A DNA stretch of 64,000 nt, taken from the NCBI RefSeq assembly GCF_030398385.1, contig NZ_JAOAOQ010000008.1, forward strand, positions 1 to 64,000, in the 5' to 3' direction. Position 1 is the stretch's first letter. Every line of letters starts with the position of its first letter. This document shows positions 15,225 through 24,169 of the stretch, in pieces. Origin of the DNA: Aquibium sp. ELW1220. GTDB taxonomy: Bacteria; Pseudomonadota; Alphaproteobacteria; Rhizobiales; Rhizobiaceae. The notes beneath the pieces are model-generated. The model ran no database searches. It was not told where the DNA came from and worked only from the letters and a program-made list of their open reading frames with translations. The translations under genes were made by a program, and so were the position numbers.

Positions 15225-16604
15225 ATGACCGACATTGCCGATCTCACCGCCACCGAACTCGCCGCGCAGTATCGCCGCAAGGCGCTGTCGCCCGTCGAGG
15301 TGACCGATGCGGTGCTCGACCGGATGGCGGCACGCGCCGACCTCAACGCCTTCATTACCGTCGCCACGCAGCAAGCGCGTGCCGAAGCGCGCGCCGCTGA
15401 AGCCAGCATGATGGCCGGAGAGGATCTTCCGCCGCTGTTCGGCATCCCCTACTCGGTCAAGGACCTGATCAATACGGCGGGCGTGCGCACCACCATGGGC
15501 TCGCGCCTGTTCGAAACGAACGTTCCGACCGAGGATGCCGTCGCGGTGGCGCGCGCCCGCAGGGCCGGCGCGATCCTGATCGGCAAGAGCACCACGCCGG
15601 AATTCGGCCATGTGCAGTCGCCGACCTCGCCGCTGTTCGGTCGCACGCTCAATCCGATCGATGCCGGCGTCACGCCCGGCGCTTCGAGTTCCGGCGCGGC
15701 GGTCGCGGTTGCGGCTGGCATGGGGCCGCTCGCACTCGGCACCGACGGCGGCGGCTCGATCCGCATTCCGGCCGCCTGCTGCGGCGTGGTCGGGTTCAAG
15801 CCGACGCTCGGGGTCGTGCCGCACCTGCAGCTGCCCGACCTCTTCGGGGCCAATTCCTACGTCGGGCCGATGGCGCGCACCGTGGCCGACGCCGAACTGT
15901 TGTTTGCGGCAATCGCCGGAGCCGATCCGCGCGATCCCTACGGCCAGGCGGCGGTAATGCTGCACGAGCCGGGCAATCCTTCGCTCAAGGGACTGCGGGT
16001 CGCCTGGATCGCCCAGGGCGGCGCCCGGGTGGAGGGCGAGGTCGCGACGATCACCGGGCGGGCGGTCCGTGCGATGGAAGCCGAAGGTGCCCGGGTCGAA
16101 CCGATGGAGATCGACTTCAAGTCCTACGAGGCTGTGTTCCTCACCATTCTGCGTGTCGGGCTGGCCGCCCGCACCGGCCCGATGGTGAAAGGACGCGAAG
16201 CGTTCGTGTCGCAATCCCTGCTCGACACCATCGCGCTCGGAACGGCCTGCTCGGCTATCGAACTCGCGCAGGCGACAGCGGCGCGGACCGGACTCTTCCA
16301 GGTCGTGCAATCGCTGTTCGCAACCTTCGATCTCGTCGTATCCCCCACACTCACGGCACCGCCACTGCCGATAGAGGTCGATCCGACCGGCGACATCACG
16401 ATCGACGGCCACAACGAAGGCACGGTGCGCGGCGCCTGGTATCCCTTCACCTTCCCGCAGAACCTGACGGGCCACCCGGCGATCTCGCTGCCTTGCGGCC
16501 GGACGTCGAAGGGACTGCCCGTCGGCCTGCAGCTCTGCGCGCCATGGTATCGCGACCGAGCGCTGCTGAGGATCGCTTCGACCATCGAGGCGATGTTCGG
16601 CTGA
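15225..16604 (+). CDS. Amidase (amidase signature family)
   Basis: A 459-residue amidase with the Ser-cisSer-Lys triad: Lys79 in YSVKDL, cis-Ser154 in GASSSGAA and nucleophile Ser178 in GTDGGGSIRIP. It hydrolyses a C-N amide bond; members act on many substrates, so specificity cannot be read. The aminoacyl-tRNA amidotransferase gene gatA lies elsewhere in the window (53408-54979), so this copy is catabolic. It is the last gene of the operon and follows the second SDR by 11 bases. I chose the ATG at 15225 over a GTG inside the previous gene. Confidence 0.92.
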   Translation: MTDIADLTATELAAQYRRKALSPVEVTDAVLDRMAARADLNAFITVATQQARAEARAAEASMMAGEDLPPLFGIPYSVKDLINTAGVRTTMGSRLFETNVPTEDAVAVARARRAGAILIGKSTTPEFGHVQSPTSPLFGRTLNPIDAGVTPGASSSGAAVAVAAGMGPLALGTDGGGSIRIPAACCGVVGFKPTLGVVPHLQLPDLFGANSYVGPMARTVADAELLFAAIAGADPRDPYGQAAVMLHEPGNPSLKGLRVAWIAQGGARVEGEVATITGRAVRAMEAEGARVEPMEIDFKSYEAVFLTILRVGLAARTGPMVKGREAFVSQSLLDTIALGTACSAIELAQATAARTGLFQVVQSLFATFDLVVSPTLTAPPLPIEVDPTGDITIDGHNEGTVRGAWYPFTFPQNLTGHPAISLPCGRTSKGLPVGLQLCAPWYRDRALLRIASTIEAMFG

Positions 16605-16951
16605 CCGGGCGATCTGATCGGGCACGACAGACGGCCCCTTCCCCGCCACAGCGAGAGCGGGTCCGCGGCGGTGATTATCCGCTTGGACAAGGGAGCCATG
16701 AGCCTTCAGGGCTGCCGTGCGAGGCGGGAATCTTGACCGGGGCCCCTATCGGTCGCCCTGGCCGGCTAAACAATGTGAGTTCCGGAAGGAGTCCGCACCG
16801 GCCGCGGCATCGACCTTGTCGCCATGGCGGGAAGCAGGATCATGCATTCCTTGTCCGCCCCCGCAGTGCAGCCGTCGTCACGAATTCATACTCGACGGTC
16901 GAGGCGGCCTGATCAGACTTTCGCCGAAGCACACCACCGACGTCGCATTCC
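16605..16951. other. Intergenic stretch between convergent genes, nothing recognised
   Basis: About 350 bases between the amidase stop and the LysR stop. Open frames here are short, Arg/Pro-rich and without ribosome binding sites. I found no clear intrinsic terminator. Confidence 0.5.
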
Positions 16952-17860
16952 TCATCCCCGTGTCGCTGCCTTGCCCATCTCCCGCGCCATGTCGATGAAG
17001 GCGCGGAAGGCGGCGGAAGGGTTCTTGCGGCCAGGGTAATAGAGGCAGAGCGGGACGGTCGGAGGCGTCCAGTCCAGCAGGACGCGTTCGAGCCTCCCCG
17101 CGGCGACGTCGTCGCGGACGTCCGCTTCCATGAAGAAGCCGATGCCGACCCCGTCGAGAACGGCGATCCGGGACAGAGAAGACTCGTCGAGGGTGATCGG
17201 TCCGGCAACGTCGATCTGGACCGGATTGCCATCCTTCTCGAAGTGCCAGCGATAGGGTGCGCCGTCGGGCAGGCGGATGCGGATGCAGGAGTGGCCGAGC
17301 AGATCCGGGGGCACGCGCGGCCGGCCATGAGCGTCGAAGTAGGACGGGGTGCCGACGACGGCGAAGCTGCGCGGGACGCCGACGGGAACCGCGATCATGT
17401 CGCTCGGCACGAGATCCGCGGTGCGCAGCCCCAGGTCGAACCCTTCGGCGACGATGTCGACGATCCGTCCTTCCGTGACGAGATCGACATGCACCTGCGG
17501 GTGCCGCCGCAGGAACGGCAGGACCAGCGGCGCCAGAACTTCGCGGGCCCCGCTCGCGAAGGCGTTGATGCGCAACGTTCCCGACGGCGTGTCCTGCTGT
17601 GACCGCACCGCCGCCATCGCGTCCTGGATGTCCCGGAGTGCCGGCGCCACCTGATCGACGAAGGTACGTCCGGCATCGGTCAGCGAGACGCTGCGCGTGG
17701 TGCGGTTGAACAGGCGCACGCCGAGCTGCCGCTCGACCTTGGCGATCAGGTTGCTCAGCGCCGTCGTCGACAGGCCGAGTTCGAGTGCTGCCGCGCGGAA
17801 CGAGCCCCGCGCCGCTACGGCAAGGACAGCTTCCAGCTCGACGAGACCGTGGCGTGGCAT
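16952..17860 (-). CDS. LysR-family transcriptional regulator
   Basis: A 302-residue regulator with the N-terminal helix-turn-helix ([40 protein letters not shown] in outline, residues 8-48) and [15 protein letters not shown]. An effector-binding domain follows from about residue 90. Length and layout are normal for LysR. It is divergent from the SnoaL-like/SDR gene pair, with 128 bases between the starts, the usual arrangement for a LysR regulator and its target. The inducer is unknown. Confidence 0.92.
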   Translation of the reverse strand: MPRHGLVELEAVLAVAARGSFRAAALELGLSTTALSNLIAKVERQLGVRLFNRTTRSVSLTDAGRTFVDQVAPALRDIQDAMAAVRSQQDTPSGTLRINAFASGAREVLAPLVLPFLRRHPQVHVDLVTEGRIVDIVAEGFDLGLRTADLVPSDMIAVPVGVPRSFAVVGTPSYFDAHGRPRVPPDLLGHSCIRIRLPDGAPYRWHFEKDGNPVQIDVAGPITLDESSLSRIAVLDGVGIGFFMEADVRDDVAAGRLERVLLDWTPPTVPLCLYYPGRKNPSAAFRAFIDMAREMGKAATRG

Positions 17861-17988
17861 AATCCCGATTTCTGCACTGTGACGTCCAGCTTTGTCTCAA
17901 TTATCGCGATGGCCGTCCAGCCTTATGTTGCAGCCATCGACGGACAGCCGTGCAAGGCACCGGCCGATGCAAGAGACGGAGATGACGG

Positions 17989-18318
17989 ATGAATATCGAG
18001 TTCCCCAGGCCGATCGCGGCCTATTTCGAAGCAGACCGGAGCCGGGACGCCGATGCGGTCGCCGCCTGCTTCGGCGACACAGGCGTCGTGAAGGACGAAC
18101 GTCGGACGCATGCCGGCCGGGAGGCGATCCGCCGCTGGAAGGCGCAGGCGTCGACGGCCTATTCCTACACGGTCGAGCCCTTTGCGCTGTCGCAGGACGA
18201 CGGCCGCATGGTCGTGACCGGTCGGATCGCGGGCAATTTCCCCGGCAGCCCGGTCGATCTGCGCTACGTGTTCACGCTGGACGGCGACCGGATCGCCGCG
18301 CTGGAGATCGTGCCATGA
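17989..18318 (+). CDS. SnoaL-like (NTF2-fold) protein
   Basis: A 109-residue protein with the SnoaL/NTF2 layout: helix [21 protein letters not shown], then [18 protein letters not shown] and a C-terminal beta sheet ([18 protein letters not shown]). The family includes small cyclases, isomerases and binding proteins, so activity cannot be fixed. The stop overlaps the SDR start (ATGA), so both are probably made together and controlled by the divergent LysR protein. Confidence 0.82.
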   Translation: MNIEFPRPIAAYFEADRSRDADAVAACFGDTGVVKDERRTHAGREAIRRWKAQASTAYSYTVEPFALSQDDGRMVVTGRIAGNFPGSPVDLRYVFTLDGDRIAALEIVP

Positions 18319-19097
18319 CCCCGTTCGTCACGCTCGAAGGCAAGCGCGCGCTCGTCACGTCCGGAACACGCGGCGCGGGCGCCGCAACGGTGCGGCTGTT
18401 TCGCGACCTCGGCGCCGCGGTCATGACCAGCGCGCGCAGCCGGCCGGACACGCTCAACGACGGCATCGGCTTCGTCGCCGCGGACCTGACCTCGGCCGAA
18501 GGTTGCGAGACGCTTGCAGCCGCGGTGCAGGACCGCTGGGGCGGCGTGGACATCGTCGTCCACATGCTCGGCGGTTCGTCGGCTCCGGCCGGAGGGTTCG
18601 CAGCGCTCGGCGACGGCGAATGGCGCCGGGAACTCGATCTCAACCTGATGCCTGCCGTGCGGCTCGATCGCGCGCTGGCGCCCGGCATGGTCGCGACCGG
18701 CGGCGGCGTGATCATCCACGTCACCTCCATCCAGCGCACCCTGCCGCTGCCGGAGGCGACGACGGCCTATGCGGCGGCGAAGGCAGCACTTTCCACCTAC
18801 AGCAAGGCACTGTCGAAGGAGGTGTCGCCCAAGGGCGTCCGCGTCGTCCGCGTCTCGCCCGGATGGATCGAGACGGAAGCGGCGGTCCACCTCGCCGAAC
18901 GCGTGGGCGCAGAAGCCGGCGCCGATGCCGAAGAGGGCAAGCGCCGGATCATGGCCGCGCTCGGCGGGATTCCGCTCGGCCGCCCGTCGAGCCCTGCGGA
19001 AGTCGCCAGCCTGATCGCGTTTCTCGCTTCCGATCGCGCCGCCAGCATCACGGGGACGGAATTCGTGATCGACGGCGGCACGATCCCGACCGCCTAG
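18315..19097 (+). CDS. Short-chain dehydrogenase/reductase paired with the SnoaL-like protein
   Basis: A 260-residue SDR. The cofactor loop is TSGTRGAG (the second Gly of the usual TGG is Ser), the active-site serine lies in HVTSIQRT and the YxxxK motif is YAAAK near residue 156. The C-terminus ([14 protein letters not shown]) is FabG-like. It is translationally coupled to the SnoaL-like gene and ends 31 bases before the convergent OhrR-like gene. The substrate is unknown. Confidence 0.9.
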   Translation: MTPFVTLEGKRALVTSGTRGAGAATVRLFRDLGAAVMTSARSRPDTLNDGIGFVAADLTSAEGCETLAAAVQDRWGGVDIVVHMLGGSSAPAGGFAALGDGEWRRELDLNLMPAVRLDRALAPGMVATGGGVIIHVTSIQRTLPLPEATTAYAAAKAALSTYSKALSKEVSPKGVRVVRVSPGWIETEAAVHLAERVGAEAGADAEEGKRRIMAALGGIPLGRPSSPAEVASLIAFLASDRAASITGTEFVIDGGTIPTA

Positions 19098-19128
19098 ACA
19101 CCTCGGGGCCGGTCGGGCGGCTCGCTAT

Positions 19129-19593
19129 TCAGCCTGCCACGCTCCAGTCGCCGGACCGCGCATAGATGGCGTCACGGAGCCCGCGCAGGTCGGAGGCGAT
19201 CGCATTCAGATGCGCCGGTTCCTGCCCGGACGTCGACAGCAGGGCATCGGCAAGGCAGCCCGCACGCGAACGCAGGTCGCGCCCGGCATCGGTCAGCGCG
19301 ACGACGACCTGGCGCTCGTTTTCGGGATTGCGGGCGCGGCGCACGAGGCCTGCCGTCTCCAGACGCTTGAGCAAGGGCGTCAGCGTGCTCGATTCCAGCG
19401 CCAGCGCGTCGGCGATCCGGCCGACGGTCTGGGAGTCCTCGCGCCACAGGACATTGAGCACGAGGTACTGGGGATAGGTCAGCCCCAGTTCGTCGAGGAG
19501 CGGCTTGTAGACGCGCTGGACGGCCATTCCGGCCGAATAGATGGCGTAGCAGAGCTGCTGGTCGAGCGGCAGCGGCGGGTTGGGCTTGGGCAT
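19129..19593 (-). CDS. OhrR-like MarR-family peroxide-sensing regulator
   Basis: A 154-residue MarR protein. The N-terminus has DQQLCYAIYSAGMAVQRVYKP: the cysteine at this position (Cys14) is the reactive thiol of OhrR organic-hydroperoxide sensors. The winged helix follows (LTYPQYLVLNVLW, then GRIADALALESSTLTPLLKRLE, wing RNPENERQ). The start MPKPNP at 19593 has a GGAGG site five bases upstream. It diverges from a secreted hydrolase gene with two TATCGC-type sites between them. In most bacteria the partner gene is ohr; here none is visible nearby. Confidence 0.85.
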   Translation of the reverse strand: MPKPNPPLPLDQQLCYAIYSAGMAVQRVYKPLLDELGLTYPQYLVLNVLWREDSQTVGRIADALALESSTLTPLLKRLETAGLVRRARNPENERQVVVALTDAGRDLRSRAGCLADALLSTSGQEPAHLNAIASDLRGLRDAIYARSGDWSVAG

Positions 19594-19642
19594 CGGGGAC
19601 CTCCTTCGATACGTCCGTAGCGCATCCGATCGCAAAAAGGAA

Positions 19643-19705
19643 TATCGCGATAAGAATTATGCTGGACAGGTCCCCGCTCGCCTGCTAGTTCTTTTATCGC
19701 AATAA
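19643..19705. promoter_or_regulatory. Two TATCGCRATAA sites in the divergent OhrR/hydrolase promoter
   Basis: TATCGCGATAA at 19643-19653 contains a perfect 10 bp palindrome. TATCGCAATAA at 19695-19705 matches it in 10 of 11 bases and, with the preceding T, is a 12-base near-palindrome. They are 52 bases apart, about five helical turns, so two repressor dimers could bind one face of the DNA. Assignment to the OhrR-like protein is inferred. Confidence 0.6.
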
Positions 19706-19735
19706 ACGTTATCACCACATATAAAGGAGCTCACC

Positions 19736-20527
19736 ATGTCCACCACCACCCGCCTTCTCGCAGCGACGGCCGCGGCCTTCGGAATGGCCGCCGCCGGCGC
19801 CGCCTACGCGGCCGACCGCATCCCGGACGCGCAGCAGACCCGCAACGTCGTCCTCGTCCATGGCGCCTTCGCGGACGGCTCCGGCTGGCGCGGCGTCTAC
19901 GACCGGCTCACCGCCCGCGGCTACAAGGTCACGATCGTGCAGAACCCGCTGACATCGCTCGAAGACGACGTCGCCGCGACGAAGCGGGCGCTCGACCGCC
20001 AGGACGGGCCGGTCGTCCTGGTCGGCCACAGCTGGGGCGGAACGGTGATAACCGAGGCGGGGGGCCATCCGCAGGTCCGCAGCCTGGTCTACGTCTCCGC
20101 GCTGTCGCCGGACGCCGGCGAGACCACCGCGCAGCAGTATGACGGCTTCACCACCCCGCCCGAATTCGTCCTCGACATCGGCGCGGACGGCTTCGGCTTC
20201 ATCAGGCCGGAAGCCTTCGCCGCAGGGTTTGCCGCCGACGCCAGCGAGGCCGATGCGGCCTTCCTGCGGGATTCGCAGGTGCCGATCGCCATGTCCTCCT
20301 TCGGCACGACGCTCGCCAACGCCGCATGGCGGCAGAAGCCGAGCTGGGCGGTGATCGCGACCGACGACAAGGCCTTCGACCAGAAGATGCTGCACGCGAT
20401 GGCCGAGAGGATCGGCGCGACGGTGACGGAAGTCGCCGCCAGCCACGCCGTGTTCATGACGCAGCCGGACGTCGTGGCAGACGTCATCGACGAGGCGGCG
20501 CGGGGCGCCGATCAGGCCGCGCGCTGA
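19736..20527 (+). CDS. Secreted alpha/beta hydrolase
   Basis: A 263-residue protein with a signal peptide (TTTRLLAATAAAFGMAAAGAAYA, cleaved before ADRI near residue 26). The alpha/beta hydrolase fold has the oxyanion motif VLVHGAFADGSGW and the nucleophile elbow GHSWGG (Ser near residue 100). The catalytic acid lies in the WAVIATDDKAF region and the histidine in ASHAVF near the end. AAAGGAGC precedes the start. It resembles salicylate-esterase-like hydrolases induced by stress; the substrate is unknown. Its promoter holds the candidate OhrR operators. Confidence 0.88.
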   Translation: MSTTTRLLAATAAAFGMAAAGAAYAADRIPDAQQTRNVVLVHGAFADGSGWRGVYDRLTARGYKVTIVQNPLTSLEDDVAATKRALDRQDGPVVLVGHSWGGTVITEAGGHPQVRSLVYVSALSPDAGETTAQQYDGFTTPPEFVLDIGADGFGFIRPEAFAAGFAADASEADAAFLRDSQVPIAMSSFGTTLANAAWRQKPSWAVIATDDKAFDQKMLHAMAERIGATVTEVAASHAVFMTQPDVVADVIDEAARGADQAAR

Positions 20528-20565
20528 TTGGGCCGGGCCTCGGCCCCGGCGACTGATGAACCTGA

Positions 20566-20590
20566 TCCGGCGCGGACGCCCCGCGCCGGA
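20566..20590. terminator. Strong hairpin after the hydrolase gene, terminator-like
   Basis: TCCGGCGCGG at 20566-20575 pairs perfectly with CCGCGCCGGA at 20581-20590 around a five-base loop, about 40 bases after the hydrolase stop. No T-run follows, so it may be a pause or mRNA-end structure and not a true intrinsic terminator. Confidence 0.4.
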
Positions 20591-20666
20591 CGGATCAGGG
20601 CTCGGCCGCTAGCCGGCCAAGCCGCCGGCTCCCGATAAAAAAAAGACGATCGAAAGGAACCAGACC

Positions 20667-21860
20667 ATGCTTGCCACCACGCAGTTCGAACCCGTTGCCG
20701 AGCACTCCGGCGTCGATACGCGCCAGGTCGATCTCCTCATCGCCTGGCTGACCGACGGCGCACGGTCGGCAACGAGCACGCAGTCCTTCGTCGAGGAGCT
20801 GTGCCGGCGGCTGGTCGCCGCCGGCCTTCCGCTCGACCGCTTCGGCCTCTTCATCAACACGCTGCATCCCAACGTCGCCGCCCGCCGGTTCCTGTGGACC
20901 GGGGCCGAGGGCGTCACGATGCAGGAAGGGCCGATCAGCCTGTTCTCGCAGGACCAGTACCTGAAGAACCCGCTTCCCCTGGTCACCGCGCGCCAGACGT
21001 CGGTCCGGCGCATGCTGACCAGCCCGGCCGCACTGAGCGAATTCACCATCCTGGGCGAACTTCGCGACGAGGGCTTCACCGACTACCTCGCCCAGCCGCT
21101 GATCTTCACGACCGGAGAAACGCATGCGGCGACCTTCTCGACCAGGCATCCGGCCGGCTTCTCCGCCGAGCATCTCGCCGCGCTGGAGCGGGTGCGCCAG
21201 CCGCTCGCGCGGATCGTGGAGGCCCATCTGCTCAGGATGAACGCCGCCTGCATCATCTCGACCTATGCCGGTCGCGGCAGCGGGATGCAGATCCTGCAGG
21301 GTCGCGTCCACCGCGGCGATGGCGAGGAGATCGCTGCTGCCATCCTCTTCGCCGACCTGATCGGCTTCACCGACCTGTCGAACACCCTGACCGGCCAGCA
21401 GATGGTGGAGACGCTCAACGACGCCTTCGACGTCGTCGTGCCCCTGGTCGCGGCGAATGGCGGGGAAATCCTGAAATTCCTCGGCGACGGCTTCTTCGCC
21501 ATCTTCCCCTACGACGAGGACCGGCGGATCGACGCCGCGGTGCGGTCTGCGCGCCAGACCATCATGGAAAGCGAGGAGAGGCTCGCCGAAGCGCCGGTCG
21601 GCAAGGAGGTCGCCTTCCGCTGGGCGCTGCATGCCGGCCGCTTCCACTACGGCAACATCGGCGGCGCCGGCCGGCTCGACTTCACCGCCATCGGCAGGCC
21701 CGTCAGCTATGCGGCGCGGCTGCTTTCGGCCGCCTCGGACCTGTCGCTCAGGCACGTCGCCTCAGCAGCTGTCGCGGAGTACCTGTGCACGGCACCGCAG
21801 GTCACGGCCGAGGTGGAGTTCAAGGGGTTTGCGGGCAGGCAGAAAATCTACTCCTGCTGA
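20667..21860 (+). CDS. Class III adenylate/guanylate cyclase-domain protein
   Basis: A 397-residue soluble protein. Residues 1-210 form an N-terminal region without membrane segments that often precedes cyclase domains in rhizobia. Residues about 225-385 are a class III nucleotide cyclase domain: the first metal Asp lies in ILFADLIGFTD and the second in LKFLGDGFF, where Lys and a later Asp (RLDFTAIG) favour ATP. The transition-state segment reads PVSYAARL: the usual Asn is Ser while the Arg is kept. The domain could therefore be weak or regulatory. It stands alone, 140 bases after the hydrolase. Confidence 0.88.
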   Translation: MLATTQFEPVAEHSGVDTRQVDLLIAWLTDGARSATSTQSFVEELCRRLVAAGLPLDRFGLFINTLHPNVAARRFLWTGAEGVTMQEGPISLFSQDQYLKNPLPLVTARQTSVRRMLTSPAALSEFTILGELRDEGFTDYLAQPLIFTTGETHAATFSTRHPAGFSAEHLAALERVRQPLARIVEAHLLRMNAACIISTYAGRGSGMQILQGRVHRGDGEEIAAAILFADLIGFTDLSNTLTGQQMVETLNDAFDVVVPLVAANGGEILKFLGDGFFAIFPYDEDRRIDAAVRSARQTIMESEERLAEAPVGKEVAFRWALHAGRFHYGNIGGAGRLDFTAIGRPVSYAARLLSAASDLSLRHVASAAVAEYLCTAPQVTAEVEFKGFAGRQKIYSC

Positions 21861-22338
21861 AGGGAAAGCCGCGGTCGCCGCAGCCGGTTCAGGGTGGCGG
21901 GCGCGCCGGGAAACGGGCGCCGGCTCCTGCATCTCGTCACTCCATCCGGCCCGGCACGATCCGCGGTCAGTTGCGTCGCCGGGCTGACGGCGCTTTCCTT
22001 ATGGCGCTTCGCGCTCGCCACGCGGCTCGGCGTGATACCGATCAGCTTCCTCTTCGCGTTCTTCGGCGACGAGTTCGTGTTGGGCGGTCCAGCCGGAATG
22101 ATCGCGATCGCCGCCCCGATCGGGGGCATGACACTCCTGCCGATCGGGCTGAGGCTTCTGTGGAGCCGATACAGGCGCTGAATCGCCTTGGCGGACCGAA
22201 AACCGTCGGATCGGCCGGATCGCGAAACTTCCCCGTTGTGCCTTGCGGCCACGGCCGACGAACGGAAGGGTGATTGGACCGTGAAGTGCGAGGATGCTCC
22301 CATGCGACCCCAAACGGATCAAGACCGGGAGGCGTGAC
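21861..22338. other. Stretch with only a doubtful small membrane-protein frame
   Basis: Between the cyclase and the DUF3179 gene the only candidate is a plus-strand frame at 21894-22181 (GTG start). Its second half is hydrophobic (IPISFLFAFFGDEF and IAIAAPIGGMTLLPIGL), with two possible membrane segments. No ribosome binding site is seen and the N-terminus looks random, so I do not call it firmly. Confidence 0.4.
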
Positions 22339-23313
22339 GTGCGATCCCTGATCGGAACCCTGCTGCTGGCCGCCTGCGTCATCGTCGGCCAGGGCACCGC
22401 CCGGGCCGCCCCCCAGGACTGGACGAGCGAAGGCTGGAAGACGGACTTCACGCGCATGTCGGTGCCGGCAGAGGACATCCTATCGGGCGGTCCGCCGCGC
22501 GACGGCATTCCCTCGATCGACGATCCGGCCTTCCTGCCCGCGGCGCAGGTGACCGGAGTGGCCGATCGCGAGCCGGTCATCCAGTTCGGCATCGGCGCGG
22601 ACGTGCGGGCCTATCCGCTGCGCGTCCTGACCTGGCACGAGATCGCCAACGACGTCGTGGGCGACCGGCCCGTCGCCGTAACCTACTGCCCGCTCTGCAA
22701 TGCCGCGATCGTCTTCGACCGCATGCTCGGCGGACGCGTGCTCGAATTCGGCACGACAGGCAAGCTGCGCAACTCCGACCTGGTCATGTACGACCGGCAG
22801 ACCGAGAGCTGGTGGCAACAGTTCACGGGCGAGGCGATCGCAGGCGACCTGACCGGGCAGGAGCTCAGGATCCTGCCGTCGCGCATCGTCGCTTTCGGTG
22901 CGTTCCGGGCAGCCCATCCACGGGGACCGGTGCTGGTTCCCAACGATCCGGGCTTTCGCGATTACGGCCGCAATCCCTATGCCAGCTACGACATGGCAAC
23001 CGTGCCGTTCCTCTACAGAGGCGAGCTCCCCGACGGCATTCCGGCCATGGCCAGGGTGGTGGTGGTCCGAACCGTCGGCGTTCCCCTCGTCGTCACGCTC
23101 GAATCGGTTCGATCGAACGGCTACGAGAAGGACGGCTACCGGATCGTCTTCGAGGGCGGCGTGGCGTCGGCGCTGGACGCCTCGCGGATCGCCGACGGGC
23201 GCGACGTCGGCACGGTGCGCGTCACGAAGGACGGCCAGGACGTCGCCCACGACATCACCTTCGCCTTCGTCGCCCACGCCTTCCATCCGGAGGCAGGCAT
23301 CGTCGACGAGTAG
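22339..23313 (+). CDS. Exported DUF3179-domain protein
   Basis: A 324-residue protein starting at GTG 22339, six bases after a GGGAGG site, with a signal peptide (SLIGTLLLAACVIVGQGTARA). The body is DUF3179: the family hallmark VTYCPLCNAAIVFDR (two cysteines in CPLC) near residue 112, followed by FGTTGKLRNSDLVMYDRQTESWWQQ. The function of the family is unknown; the CxxC could bind metal or act in redox chemistry. It is alone in its transcription unit. Confidence 0.88.
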   Translation: MRSLIGTLLLAACVIVGQGTARAAPQDWTSEGWKTDFTRMSVPAEDILSGGPPRDGIPSIDDPAFLPAAQVTGVADREPVIQFGIGADVRAYPLRVLTWHEIANDVVGDRPVAVTYCPLCNAAIVFDRMLGGRVLEFGTTGKLRNSDLVMYDRQTESWWQQFTGEAIAGDLTGQELRILPSRIVAFGAFRAAHPRGPVLVPNDPGFRDYGRNPYASYDMATVPFLYRGELPDGIPAMARVVVVRTVGVPLVVTLESVRSNGYEKDGYRIVFEGGVASALDASRIADGRDVGTVRVTKDGQDVAHDITFAFVAHAFHPEAGIVDE

Positions 23314-23477
23314 GTGCGTTCCTTTCGTGGCTGTGCAGGGCTGCGCCCGCACGATCGGTGCGATCCGTCATCGGGGTCCTGCCGCAACGAAGTCGTGAAC
23401 CGTCGTGACATGCGCAATCGGAACGATCACAGGCGACAGCGGCTTTCGGTCCGCAACGGAGCAACAGGAGCCCCAGC

Positions 23478-23921
23478 ATGAAGATCCTATTCGCAGGCGC
23501 GGCTTTTGCCGCCATGGTTCTGACGGCGAACGCGCAGGACCTCGTCCAGCGCGACAGTGCGTTCAGCGTCCCGGAGACGGCCGATCGTCTCGTCGCGGCG
23601 GCGGAAGGCGCCGGCGCAACCGTCTTCGCGCGGATCGACCATGCCAAGGGCGCGCGATCGATCGACGCCGAACTCGATGACATGCAGGTTGTGATCTTCG
23701 GCAACCCGGCGATCGGCACGCCGATCATCGCCGCTGCGCCGACGGCCGGCCTCGACCTCCCCTTGCGCGTCCTCATCTACGACGACGGCGGCCAGACCCG
23801 CATCGCCTACGAGGATCCCCGCACGTTGCGCGATCGGCGCAATGTGGACGGCGCGGACGAGGCGTTCGGGGCGATGACGAAGGCGCTGGAGCGGCTGACG
23901 ACCCGCGCCGCGACCGAGTAG
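23478..23921 (+). CDS. Exported DUF302-domain protein
   Basis: A 147-residue protein with a short signal peptide (KILFAGAAFAAMVLTANAQ). The rest is a DUF302 fold: TADRLVAAAEGAGATVFARIDHAKGA, then MQVVIFGNPAIGTPI and LPLRVLIYDDGGQTRIAYEDP. The family is small, periplasmic and of unknown function. A 165-base gap separates it from the DUF3179 gene. A shared role is possible but not shown. Confidence 0.87.
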   Translation: MKILFAGAAFAAMVLTANAQDLVQRDSAFSVPETADRLVAAAEGAGATVFARIDHAKGARSIDAELDDMQVVIFGNPAIGTPIIAAAPTAGLDLPLRVLIYDDGGQTRIAYEDPRTLRDRRNVDGADEAFGAMTKALERLTTRAATE

Positions 23922-24169
23922 ATCCAGCACTGGTGCCAAAACCAACGCCGGGGCCGAAGGAGACGTAGCCGGCCACTAGGTACCCGGCCTTCTCCGTCCC
24001 GGCTTCCGAATCTGAGCGACCGACCGACGGCTCGACCCGAACCCGGCAAAGCGGCCAGTTTCCTGAAACGGCCCGCTCGCATCGCAGCCTTCGTTCAGTC
24101 CTACGGCAGCACCTCGACGGCTGCATCGATCTGCGCCTGACCTTGCCGTTTGGAGCGTCCCCTCCCCGC

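Noticed and set aside
20612-20650. Hairpin followed by an A-run near 20640, considered as a terminator
   Set aside because: The run is A on the plus strand and lies before the hairpin on the minus strand, so it fits an intrinsic terminator in neither direction.
21894-22181. Possible 95-residue membrane protein
   Set aside because: Two hydrophobic stretches are attractive, but the GTG start has no ribosome binding site and the N-terminal third looks random.
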